Of a stretch of DNA of 32,859 nucleotides, positions 7,651-13,899 are shown piece after piece. Within the stretch, counting starts at the first letter, position 1. Each line of letters begins with the position of its first letter. Under the pieces are notes generated by a model. That model made no database searches. It saw nothing but the letters and a program-made list of their open reading frames with translations, and was not told where the DNA came from. Source of the stretch: Coriobacteriia bacterium (GTDB taxonomy: Bacteria > Actinomycetota > Coriobacteriia > Anaerosomatales > PALSA-660). Location of the stretch: the NCBI GenBank assembly GCA_025361885.1, contig JANYJF010000058.1, positions 1-32,859 of the forward strand, written 5' to 3'. A program made the position numbers and the translations under genes.

Positions 7651-8286
7651 CTACTCGGCGGACTCGGTCTTCTTCTTGGGAGCGGCCTTCTTGGCCGGTG
7701 CCTTCTTCGTTGCAGCCGGCTTCGCGGCGGCATCCGCCTTGGCGGCCTTAGGAGCGGCGGTCTTCTTGGCGGCCGGAGCCTTCTTGACTGCGGGCTTGGC
7801 GGGCTTGGCGGCGGGCTTGGCGGCTGCTTCAGCCTTGGCGGGCTTGGCGGCGGGCTTGGCGGTCTTCGGAGCAGCCTCGGCCTTCGGAGCCGCGGCCTTC
7901 TTCGCGACGACAGGCTTCTCGGCCACAGCCTTCTTGACGGCCGGCTCGGCCTTGCTCGCGGCGGCCTTCTTCGCACCGGTCATCGAGATGTCACTGATCT
8001 TCACGATGGTGAGGTTCTGGCGATGACCACGGGTGCGCTTGTAGCCCTTGCGCTTCTTGAACTTGAAAACGATGACCTTGTCGCCCTTGGTGTGCTCAAG
8101 GACCTCGGCCGTGACTGTGGCGGAAGCAAGCTCATCCGCGTTGACCGCGACAGTGTCGCCATCGGACACGAACAGGACGTCGAACGTAACGGTATCGCCG
8201 ACAGCAGCGTCGAGCTTCTCGACGGTGACGACGGAACCCGCCTCGACCTTGTGCTGCTTGCCGCCTGTCTTGACGACTGCATACAT
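7651..8286 (-). CDS. rplU: 50S ribosomal protein bL21 with long Lys/Ala/Pro-rich C-terminal tail
   Basis: Residues 1-102 are a normal bL21: MYAVVKTGGKQHKVEAGSVV at the start, then FKFKKRKGYKRTRGHRQ and NLTIVKISDI. Residues 103-211 are an added low-complexity tail made almost only of Lys, Ala and Pro with a few Glu, Val and Thr (KPAAKPAK-type repeats, ending KKKTESAE). It resembles the C-terminal domain of histone H1 and bacterial HU/H1-like proteins. Typical bL21 stops near residue 105. The ATG at 8286 gives the canonical L21 N-terminus; the longer track start is not needed. The frame stays open throughout and codon use matches, so the tail looks like real coding sequence, not a missed stop. 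A good promoter lies about 40 nt upstream. Confidence 0.95.
   Translation of the reverse strand: MYAVVKTGGKQHKVEAGSVVTVEKLDAAVGDTVTFDVLFVSDGDTVAVNADELASATVTAEVLEHTKGDKVIVFKFKKRKGYKRTRGHRQNLTIVKISDISMTGAKKAAASKAEPAVKKAVAEKPVVAKKAAAPKAEAAPKTAKPAAKPAKAEAAAKPAAKPAKPAVKKAPAAKKTAAPKAAKADAAAKPAATKKAPAKKAAPKKKTESAE
7795..7862 (-). repeat. 29-bp direct repeat inside the L21 tail
   Basis: Two identical 29-bp copies, each beginning CTTGGCGGGCTTGGCGG on the plus strand, occur at 7795-7823 and 7834-7862 (39-bp period, 13 codons). They encode the AKPAAKPAK segments of the L21 tail. The period is a multiple of three, so loss or gain of a unit would keep the frame. This suggests tail growth by slippage or tandem duplication. 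Confidence 0.85.
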
Positions 8287-8327
8287 GGCTAGGTGTTCCT
8301 GACTCTCGGTTGGATGCGCGAGGAGGT

Positions 8328-8357
8328 ATGCTACCACACCCCTCTCAGGGGTGGCAA
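8328..8357 (-). promoter_or_regulatory. candidate sigma-70-type promoter for rplU-rpmA-obgE
   Basis: On the minus strand TTGCCA (-35) and TAGCAT (-10) are separated by 18 nt. The predicted start of transcription is about 35 nt before the rplU ATG at 8286. The site lies in the only gap between the ABC permease end and rplU that could serve this conserved block. This is a sequence match only. Confidence 0.5.
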
Positions 8358-8395
8358 CGTCCCGGGAAACGCGGTCCACGGCCGGCGGGCCGGAC

Positions 8396-9607
8396 CTACT
8401 CGATCGCTCCGCTGTTCCTGCGCCCGCGCGTGACGGACTCTATCGTGACCGCGGTGATCAGGACGGCGCCGGTCACGATGAACTTCACCGACGACGCCAG
8501 GGCCAGCAGGTTCATGCCGTTGGCGATCGACCCGATGACGACGGCCCCGAGCAACGCCGACCACACCGTGCCGCGACCACCGAACAGGCTCGTTCCGGCG
8601 ATGACCGGGCCCGCGATGGCCATCAACAGCAGATCGCTGGCGCCCGACGACTGGTTGACCGCCAGGAGACGGGAAGCCGCAAGAACGCCGCCGGCCGCGG
8701 CGAGCGTCGAGCCGAGCATGAAGACCATGATGCGCACGTGATCGATCTTGATGCCGGCTCGCCTGGCAGCCTCGGCATTGCCGCCGACCGCGAACATGTG
8801 GCGGCCGAAGCGTGTCCGCTCCGTGAGATAGGCGAACGCAAGCGCAAGCGCAAAGACTATGACCACCACGAGAGGCAGTCCGCGGTCCTGGTTCATGACG
8901 AACACAAGTGCCACGAAGGCCGCGCCGATGACCGCGATGCGGAAGATGAGTCCCCGCAACGCGCCTACCTGCAGACCCGCTGCCCGGCGATGCGCGCGTC
9001 CGAGAAGGGCGAACCCCAGCGTCAGCGCGATGGCCAGCACCGCGACCGCCCAGCCGATCAGGGGCGGGAAGAACGTGTTGGTCAGCGCGGTCACGAAGTT
9101 GTCGCCCAAGTTGATCGTGCCGGTCTGACCGAGCACGTACAGCTGCAGGCCGACCCAAGCGAGCGAGCCGGCCAGCGTGACGACGAACGAGGGGATCCGG
9201 AACCGCGTGATCATGAACCCGTTGAACAACCCGATGATCGCGCCGAGCCCCAGTGCGATGACGACCGCGAGCACGGGCTGGACACCGCGGTTCACGATCA
9301 GCACCGCCATGACCGATGCGCACAACCCGCTCACCGCGCCGACCGACAGGTCGATCTCGCCGAGCAGGAGTATGAGCACGACTCCGATCGAGATGGTCGC
9401 GACGGCGGCCTGCTGCAGCATCAGGTTGGTGAGGTTGCCCGGGCTCAGGAAGCGGTCGTTCTGGAACTGGAAGAAGGTCCAGATGGCAGCGACCATCAAG
9501 AGCACGAGGAGTGGGCCCGCCTCTCCCTGCGAGAGCTTGCGGCCCACGTCGCGCACCATCTGGATCGGGCCGTTCGTGCGGAGCGGCGTTTCTCGATCGT
9601 CGCTCAT
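8396..9607 (-). CDS. xylH: xylose-type sugar ABC transporter permease (XylH-like)
   Basis: This is an inner-membrane permease of the CUT2/ribose-xylose family (BPD_transp_2). The 403-residue protein has an N-terminal cytoplasmic stretch and then about ten hydrophobic segments. Family landmarks include NLTNLMLQQAAVATISIGVVLILLLGEIDLSVGAVSGL, FNGFMITRFRIPSFVVTLAG and the cytoplasmic EAA-like loop FGRHMFAVGGNAEAARRAGI. GGRGTVWSALLGAVVIGSIANGMNLL is near the end. A central hydrophobic stretch of about 90 extra residues relative to RbsC is typical of XylH. Its ATG overlaps the ATPase stop (ATGA), implying coupled translation. The sugar is inferred from the binding protein. Confidence 0.92.
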   Translation of the reverse strand: MSDDRETPLRTNGPIQMVRDVGRKLSQGEAGPLLVLLMVAAIWTFFQFQNDRFLSPGNLTNLMLQQAAVATISIGVVLILLLGEIDLSVGAVSGLCASVMAVLIVNRGVQPVLAVVIALGLGAIIGLFNGFMITRFRIPSFVVTLAGSLAWVGLQLYVLGQTGTINLGDNFVTALTNTFFPPLIGWAVAVLAIALTLGFALLGRAHRRAAGLQVGALRGLIFRIAVIGAAFVALVFVMNQDRGLPLVVVIVFALALAFAYLTERTRFGRHMFAVGGNAEAARRAGIKIDHVRIMVFMLGSTLAAAGGVLAASRLLAVNQSSGASDLLLMAIAGPVIAGTSLFGGRGTVWSALLGAVVIGSIANGMNLLALASSVKFIVTGAVLITAVTIESVTRGRRNSGAIE

Positions 9608-10407
9608 GCGCTCTCCTTGGACAGGCCGGCTCCAACACCGAACTCGGCGCCGGTGATGGCCGAGACGACATCCTCACGACTGACCCCACGGACGTCGAAC
9701 GTAGCGGCCCGGCGTCCCAGTCGCAGAACGATGATCCTGTCCGCCACCGCGAAGACGTTCTCCAGGTTGTGACTGATCACCACGACGCCGAGGCCGCGCT
9801 GACGCAGCGTGTGGATCAGTTCCAGCACCTGCTCAGTCTGCGAGACCCCGAGTGCGGCGGTCGGCTCATCGAGCAGGACCACGCTCGGTTCTCCGAGCAG
9901 CGAGCGGGCGATGGCGACCGCCTGACGCTGGCCGCCCGACAGCATCCCCACGTGCTCGCGGACGTTTCTGATGGTCGTGACGGCCAAGGAGTCGAGCAGT
10001 TCGAGAGCACTCTGCTCCATCGCCGTCTCGTCGATCAGGTAGGCGGCTCTCGAGGGGCCTCGGGTGAACAGTTCGCGGCCCAGGTAGAGGTTGGCGACGA
10101 CATCCAGGTTGTCGCACAGAGCGAGGTCTTGGTAGACCGTCGCGATCCCAAGCGCTGTTGCGTCCTGGGGACTCGAGATCTTCACCATCTCGCCGCGGAA
10201 ATAGAACGCGCCTTCGTCGCAGAGCTGGACGCCGGCGATGGCCTTGACCAGCGTCGACTTGCCGGCGCCGTTGTCGCCGACCAAAGCGACGACCTCACCA
10301 GCGTCGACTTCGAAGTCGACGCTGGTGAGTGCCTGGTTGGCGCCGAACGCCTTGCTCACGCTCTTGAGCGTGAGCAAGGCCGGAGCCGTGGGCGTCGTCG
10401 CGCTCAT
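9604..10407 (-). CDS. sugar ABC transporter ATP-binding protein, single ABC domain
   Basis: This is the cytoplasmic ATPase of the xylose-type importer, 267 residues. It has Walker A GDNGAGKST (about 44-52), a Q-loop YQDLALCDNL, the signature LSGGQRQAVAIARSLL, Walker B VVLLDEPTAALG and the H-loop VVISHNL. Most RbsA/XylG/MglA-type proteins carry two fused ABC domains (about 500 residues). This one has a single domain, as in FrcA-like proteins, so it presumably works as a homodimer. The first 114 nt contain two long perfect inverted repeats, listed separately. It starts 19 nt after the binding-protein stop and ends in an ATGA overlap with the permease. Confidence 0.95.
   Translation of the reverse strand: MSATTPTAPALLTLKSVSKAFGANQALTSVDFEVDAGEVVALVGDNGAGKSTLVKAIAGVQLCDEGAFYFRGEMVKISSPQDATALGIATVYQDLALCDNLDVVANLYLGRELFTRGPSRAAYLIDETAMEQSALELLDSLAVTTIRNVREHVGMLSGGQRQAVAIARSLLGEPSVVLLDEPTAALGVSQTEQVLELIHTLRQRGLGVVVISHNLENVFAVADRIIVLRLGRRAATFDVRGVSREDVVSAITGAEFGVGAGLSKESA
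10294..10329. repeat. 36-bp perfect palindrome inside the ABC ATPase gene
   Basis: The half-site CTCACCAGCGTCGACTTC is followed immediately by its exact reverse complement, with no spacer. The repeat is codon-aligned and encodes the LTSVDF and EVDAGE segments before Walker A. It occupies nt 79-114 of the ATPase coding sequence. In mRNA it would fold into a stem of about 16 bp, and in supercoiled DNA it could extrude a cruciform. Confidence 0.95.
10349..10380. repeat. 15+2+15 bp perfect inverted repeat at the ABC ATPase 5' end
   Basis: The arm GCCTTGCTCACGCTC, two bases (TT), then its exact reverse complement. It occupies nt 28-59 of the ATPase coding sequence (ALLTLKSVSKA) and lies 19 bp from the 36-bp palindrome. 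Two such hairpins in a row just after a start codon are most unlikely by chance. Confidence 0.95.
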
Positions 10408-10426
10408 GCGGTCTCGGGGAGCAAGA

Positions 10427-11542
10427 CTACTGCAGCCCGACGGCAGCGCCTGCCGCCTTCAGTTCCGGAGTGTTCAGGATGTCCGACGTCTTCCAGAATC
10501 CGTCGGCGACGACCGTGGACTTGATGGTGTCCTTGGTTACCGCGACCGGCTTGAGCAAGATCGAATCGACGTCCTTCGTGCCGTTGTTGACCTTGGTGAG
10601 CGACATGGTCGAGGGAACGGGCTTGCCCTGCGCGAGCGCGACAGCGAGCTCCGCGGTCGCCTCGGCCTCGAGCTTGATCGCCTTGTAGATGGTCATGTAC
10701 TGGTCGCCCAGCAAGATCCGCTGGATGCCCGCAAGCTCGGCGTCCTGACCGGTGACCGGCCTGGTCTTGGGATCGATACCGGCGCCCTTCATGGCTGCGA
10801 TCGCGCCGCCGCCTGTGCCGTCGTTGGCGGCGAGGACTCCGACGAAGCCGTCCTTGCCGAGCTTCGTTATCGCCTGGTCCATCTCTGTCTGGGCCTGGTC
10901 GGGGCTCCAATCAGGCGTGTCGTACTCGGCGCCGATGGTGACCTTGCCATCAAGGATGCTGTGAGCGCCCTTCTTGAACAAAGTGGCGTTGTTGTCGGTC
11001 GGGGAGCCGTTGATGAACACGACCGCCTTGCCGGCCTTGCCGTCGGCAGTCAGCTTGTCCAGAAGCGCCTGGCCCTGGAGCACGCCGACCTTCTCGTTGT
11101 CGAACGAGACATAGTAGTCGACGTTGGCCTTGAGGATGAGACGGTCGTAGCTGATGACCGGCACCTTCTTGGCGGCCGCCTTCGCGACTATCGAAGCCGC
11201 GGAGGCCGAGTCGACAGGGTCGAGAACGAGCACGTTCGCGCCGTTGGTCAGGGCCGCATCGGCCTGCGACTGCTGCTGTGCCGCGTCTTGGTTGGCGTTG
11301 CTGTACAGGATCTCGATGTTCGGGTCGAGTGCCTTGACCTTCTTCTCGAACAGCGGGCGGTCCTGCGTCTCATAGCGAGCCGTCTTGGTCTCCGGAAGCA
11401 GAAGAGCGATCTTCAGCTTCTTGGCAGTGCCTCCGGTCGTTCCCTTCGTGGTGGCACCGCTGCTACAACCTGCGAGCGCGATGACGATGCCCACAGCGAG
11501 AGCCGCGACGCCGAATCGAACCAGTGCTTTTCTTCCACGCAT
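10427..11542 (-). CDS. xylF: xylose-type sugar-binding lipoprotein (XylF-like)
   Basis: This is the extracytoplasmic substrate-binding subunit of the ABC importer. From the ATG at 11542 (GGGAGG 5-6 nt upstream) it is 371 residues. It has a lipoprotein signal MRGRKALVRFGVAALAVGIVI and lipobox LAGC with the lipidated Cys at 26, then a Thr/Gly linker. The periplasmic-binding fold follows: KLKIALLLPETKTARYETQD, VPVISYDRLILKANVDYYVSFDNEKVG, GSPTDNNATLFKKGA, and LAANDGTGGGAIAAMKG with PVTGQDAELAGIQRILLGDQYMTIYK. These blocks parallel XylF of enteric bacteria, so D-xylose is the best guess; a related pentose or hexose is possible. It is the first gene of the operon, with its own promoter. Confidence 0.93.
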   Translation of the reverse strand: MRGRKALVRFGVAALAVGIVIALAGCSSGATTKGTTGGTAKKLKIALLLPETKTARYETQDRPLFEKKVKALDPNIEILYSNANQDAAQQQSQADAALTNGANVLVLDPVDSASAASIVAKAAAKKVPVISYDRLILKANVDYYVSFDNEKVGVLQGQALLDKLTADGKAGKAVVFINGSPTDNNATLFKKGAHSILDGKVTIGAEYDTPDWSPDQAQTEMDQAITKLGKDGFVGVLAANDGTGGGAIAAMKGAGIDPKTRPVTGQDAELAGIQRILLGDQYMTIYKAIKLEAEATAELAVALAQGKPVPSTMSLTKVNNGTKDVDSILLKPVAVTKDTIKSTVVADGFWKTSDILNTPELKAAGAAVGLQ

Positions 11543-11585
11543 GACTGCCTCCCTACACTCCATCGAGATGCTCTGCCTCCACAGC

Positions 11586-11598
11586 GACTCTGCGAGTC
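11586..11598. promoter_or_regulatory. candidate operator of the xylF transporter operon
   Basis: A 13-bp inverted repeat, GACTC-TGC-GAGTC, starts about 6 bp downstream of the -10 box of the xylF promoter. It would cover roughly +1 to +13, where a repressor would block initiation. No regulator gene lies next to the operon in this window. This is an inference from position and symmetry only. Confidence 0.3.
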
Positions 11599-11604
11599 AC
11601 CTTG

Positions 11605-11634
11605 AGTATGATTCCCTTTAGGCGAGTCTTCCAA
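11605..11634 (-). promoter_or_regulatory. candidate promoter of the xylF-ATPase-xylH operon
   Basis: On the minus strand TTGGAA (-35) and CATACT (-10) are 18 nt apart, in the 165-nt AT-richer gap between the rng stop and xylF. The leader to the xylF ATG would be about 55-60 nt. This supports separate transcription of the transporter genes from the rng cluster upstream. Confidence 0.42.
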
Positions 11635-11707
11635 TTGCGTGTGACCAACCGGGCGCGATCTCCCGTAGGGGCAACCCTCTCCTCCCCGGTCCGGATCAGC
11701 CCCGAGA

Positions 11708-13195
11708 CTACCGCGCCGCCCGCTCGATCGCCCCCGCTTTCCCTTCGATCAGGATGCGTACTTCGGCCGGCCCGCAGTCCGGATCCGGGACCATCGCCAC
11801 CTGCCTGCGCGTCTCCGCGCGAAGCATGGCGATCACGTTCTGGCCGGGCGCGTTGACGATCGCGTACGTCTCGGGGTGCAGCCCGAACAGGTACGCCGGA
11901 CTCTTGCCGGTGCGCAGCACCTCGCGCATGCGGCGCTCCACCATGATGCGGCGCGTCGAGTCGGAGAGGACTCGCCCTTCACCGTGGCACGTGGGGCACG
12001 AGTCGGTCAGCACTGCTGTGATGCCGTCGGTGACGTTCTTGCGCGTCATCTCCACGAGCCCGAGCTTCGAGATGTCCATCACGCGCGTCTTGGTGCGGTC
12101 GCGCTCCAGCGCCTTGTTGAACCTCGCGAAGACTTCCGCCCTGTGGAACTGGTCCTCCATGTCGATGAAGTCGACGACGATTATCCCGCCCACGTCGCGC
12201 AGGCGGAGCTGGCGGACCACCTCGTCGGCCGCCTCCAGGTTCGTGCGATAGATGGTGTCCTCGAGGCTCTTGCGCCCCGTGTACTTGCCGGTGTTGACGT
12301 CCACCGCGGTGAGCGCTTCGGTCGGGTCGATGGCTATGTAGCCGCCGGACGGAAGGCGCACCGTCCGCTCAAGGACCGAGGCGATCTGGTCGGGCAGAGC
12401 GAAGTAGTCGAACAGCGGGACCTTCTCGCGATAGAGCTGGACGGAGCGCACGAGCTCGGGTGACGTCTTCTTCAGGAACGAGGCGATCTTCTCGAACAGC
12501 GACTTGTCGTCGATGAGAAGCCTTTTGAAGTCCTCGCCGAAGACGTCGCGGACGAAACGAAGCGCGAGGTCCATCTCGGTGTAGACGACCTCGGGCGGCA
12601 GGGCTTCCTGCGCCTGGTGCTGCACGCGCTTCCACAGGCGCTGCAGGAACTCGAGGTCACTCGTGATGTCCTTGGCCGAGCTGCCGGACGCCGCGGTCCT
12701 CACGATGACACCCACGCCTTGCGGCGCGGCCTCGGTGATGATCGCGTGCAGGCGGTCGCGCTCCTCCTCGGGGAGCTTCCTCGAGATCCCGACGAAGTCG
12801 GAGTACGGCATCAGGACAAGGAACCGTCCCGGCAGCGTGATGTCGGTGGTGGCGCGAGCGCCCTTGGTCCCCATCGGGTCCTTGAGCACCTGCACCAGGA
12901 TCTGCTGGCCGGGACGCAGCATCTGGGTGATGTCACGCTTGGGAACGTCCTCGAACCCCTCGGGTGCCACGATCTCATCCACGTAGAGGAAGGCGTTCTT
13001 CTCCAGCCCGATGTCGACGAAGGCCGCCTGCATCCCGGGCAACACGTCCTTCACCCGTCCCAGGTAGACGTTGCCCACGACGGAACGCTTCGCCCGCTCG
13101 ATGTAGAACTCGACGAGCTTGCCGTCCTCGATGACGGCCACGCGCGTCTCGGATGGGTCGTGCGAGATGAGCATCTCGCGGACCAGTTCGGCCAC
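11708..13195 (-). CDS. rng: ribonuclease E/G family endoribonuclease
   Basis: RNase G/E cleaves single-stranded RNA at 5'-monophosphate ends and processes rRNA and mRNA. The 495-residue protein begins MAELVREMLISHDPSETRVAVIEDGKLVEFYIE. It has an S1 domain (about 36-125, GNVYLGRVKDVLPGMQAAFVDIG), the 5' sensor/RNase H-like region, and the DNase I-like catalytic core with LTAVDVNTGKYTG and GGIIVVDFIDMED carrying the Mg-binding Asp residues. The Zn-link SCPTCHGEGRV holds the dimer. It lacks the long disordered C-terminus of E. coli RNase E, so it is RNase G-like. The GTG at 13195 was chosen because of GGAG 8-9 nt upstream. It follows the DUF2344 gene by 17 nt. Confidence 0.96.
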   Translation of the reverse strand: MAELVREMLISHDPSETRVAVIEDGKLVEFYIERAKRSVVGNVYLGRVKDVLPGMQAAFVDIGLEKNAFLYVDEIVAPEGFEDVPKRDITQMLRPGQQILVQVLKDPMGTKGARATTDITLPGRFLVLMPYSDFVGISRKLPEEERDRLHAIITEAAPQGVGVIVRTAASGSSAKDITSDLEFLQRLWKRVQHQAQEALPPEVVYTEMDLALRFVRDVFGEDFKRLLIDDKSLFEKIASFLKKTSPELVRSVQLYREKVPLFDYFALPDQIASVLERTVRLPSGGYIAIDPTEALTAVDVNTGKYTGRKSLEDTIYRTNLEAADEVVRQLRLRDVGGIIVVDFIDMEDQFHRAEVFARFNKALERDRTKTRVMDISKLGLVEMTRKNVTDGITAVLTDSCPTCHGEGRVLSDSTRRIMVERRMREVLRTGKSPAYLFGLHPETYAIVNAPGQNVIAMLRAETRRQVAMVPDPDCGPAEVRILIEGKAGAIERAAR

Positions 13196-13212
13196 GGTGG
13201 ATCTCCTACTCC

Positions 13213-13899
13213 TCAAGGACGCATGAAGCCGCCCTCGGTTTCCATGAGGAGGTCCGTGCGCGTCACGGTCGTGATGGCATGTGGCAGACCGGCGCACTCC
13301 AGCGCGCGGCCCACAAGGGCTTCCGGCCTCAGCGACCCCGTCGCGCCCATGCGCGTCGTGAGCACCACGGTGCTGCCAGATCCGCTCGACTCCACGCGCG
13401 GCTCCTCCGGGAGCACGCTCGCGAGGTCGAAAACCTTGGTCTTGCCCTTCGCCTTTACCGTCAATTCCGATTCCGCGAGCACGTCCTCCACGGCCCGCAC
13501 CAGCATCTCCGGCCCCACGGCCGGACCCACGCCCACTTCGTAGCGGGCGATCGTCAGCGCCGCCGAAAGCGACGGAGCCTTTTCCGGAACATACCGCGCG
13601 GCTCCCGGCGCCATCCCCGGCGGAGTCGCCGCGGCCAGCCTCGCCAGCGCTTCCGGCGCCGGCACGAGCTCACGAAGCCACAGGTCGTAGTACTCGCGCA
13701 GGCCCGCCGTCCCCACGGGGAGCGCAGGCCCGAACGCCGCCTTCATGTGCGGCGAGAACCCCTGTGTCACAGCATACGGCAAGTCGGCCCGACGAATCGA
13801 CCTCTCCAGGGCACGCATCACCTCGAGATGCGACAGGTGGCGCAGCCGGCCCAACTTGCCGAACCGGACGCGAAGCCGGAAGGTCGTCCGCTCAGCCAC
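13213..13899 (-). CDS. TIGR03936/DUF2344 radical SAM-linked protein
   Basis: This is a member of the DUF2344 family, found either fused to or next to TIGR03960 radical SAM proteins. Its biochemical role is not established; a part in RNA modification has been supposed from its position beside RNase G. The 228-residue protein starts near TTFRLRVRFGKLGRLRHLSHLEVMRALERSIRRADLPYAVTQGFSPHMKAAFGPALPVG, a clear family N-terminus. The GTG at 13899 overlaps the radical SAM stop by 8 nt and has GGGAGG 8 nt upstream. An earlier in-frame GTG at 13908 touches that ribosome site and is less likely. In other phyla the two parts are one protein; here they are separate but overlapping genes. Confidence 0.92.
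   Translation of the reverse strand: MAERTTFRLRVRFGKLGRLRHLSHLEVMRALERSIRRADLPYAVTQGFSPHMKAAFGPALPVGTAGLREYYDLWLRELVPAPEALARLAAATPPGMAPGAARYVPEKAPSLSAALTIARYEVGVGPAVGPEMLVRAVEDVLAESELTVKAKGKTKVFDLASVLPEEPRVESSGSGSTVVLTTRMGATGSLRPEALVGRALECAGLPHAITTVTRTDLLMETEGGFMRP

Noticed and set aside
7795-7862. Direct repeats as a possible CRISPR or mobile element end
   Set aside because: They are in-frame codon repeats of the L21 tail, with only two copies and no spacer diversity.
8351-11605. Plus-strand ORFs 8351-9772, 9511-10524 and 10238-11605
   Set aside because: Antisense to the ABC transporter genes; Asp/Arg/His-rich with no domain.
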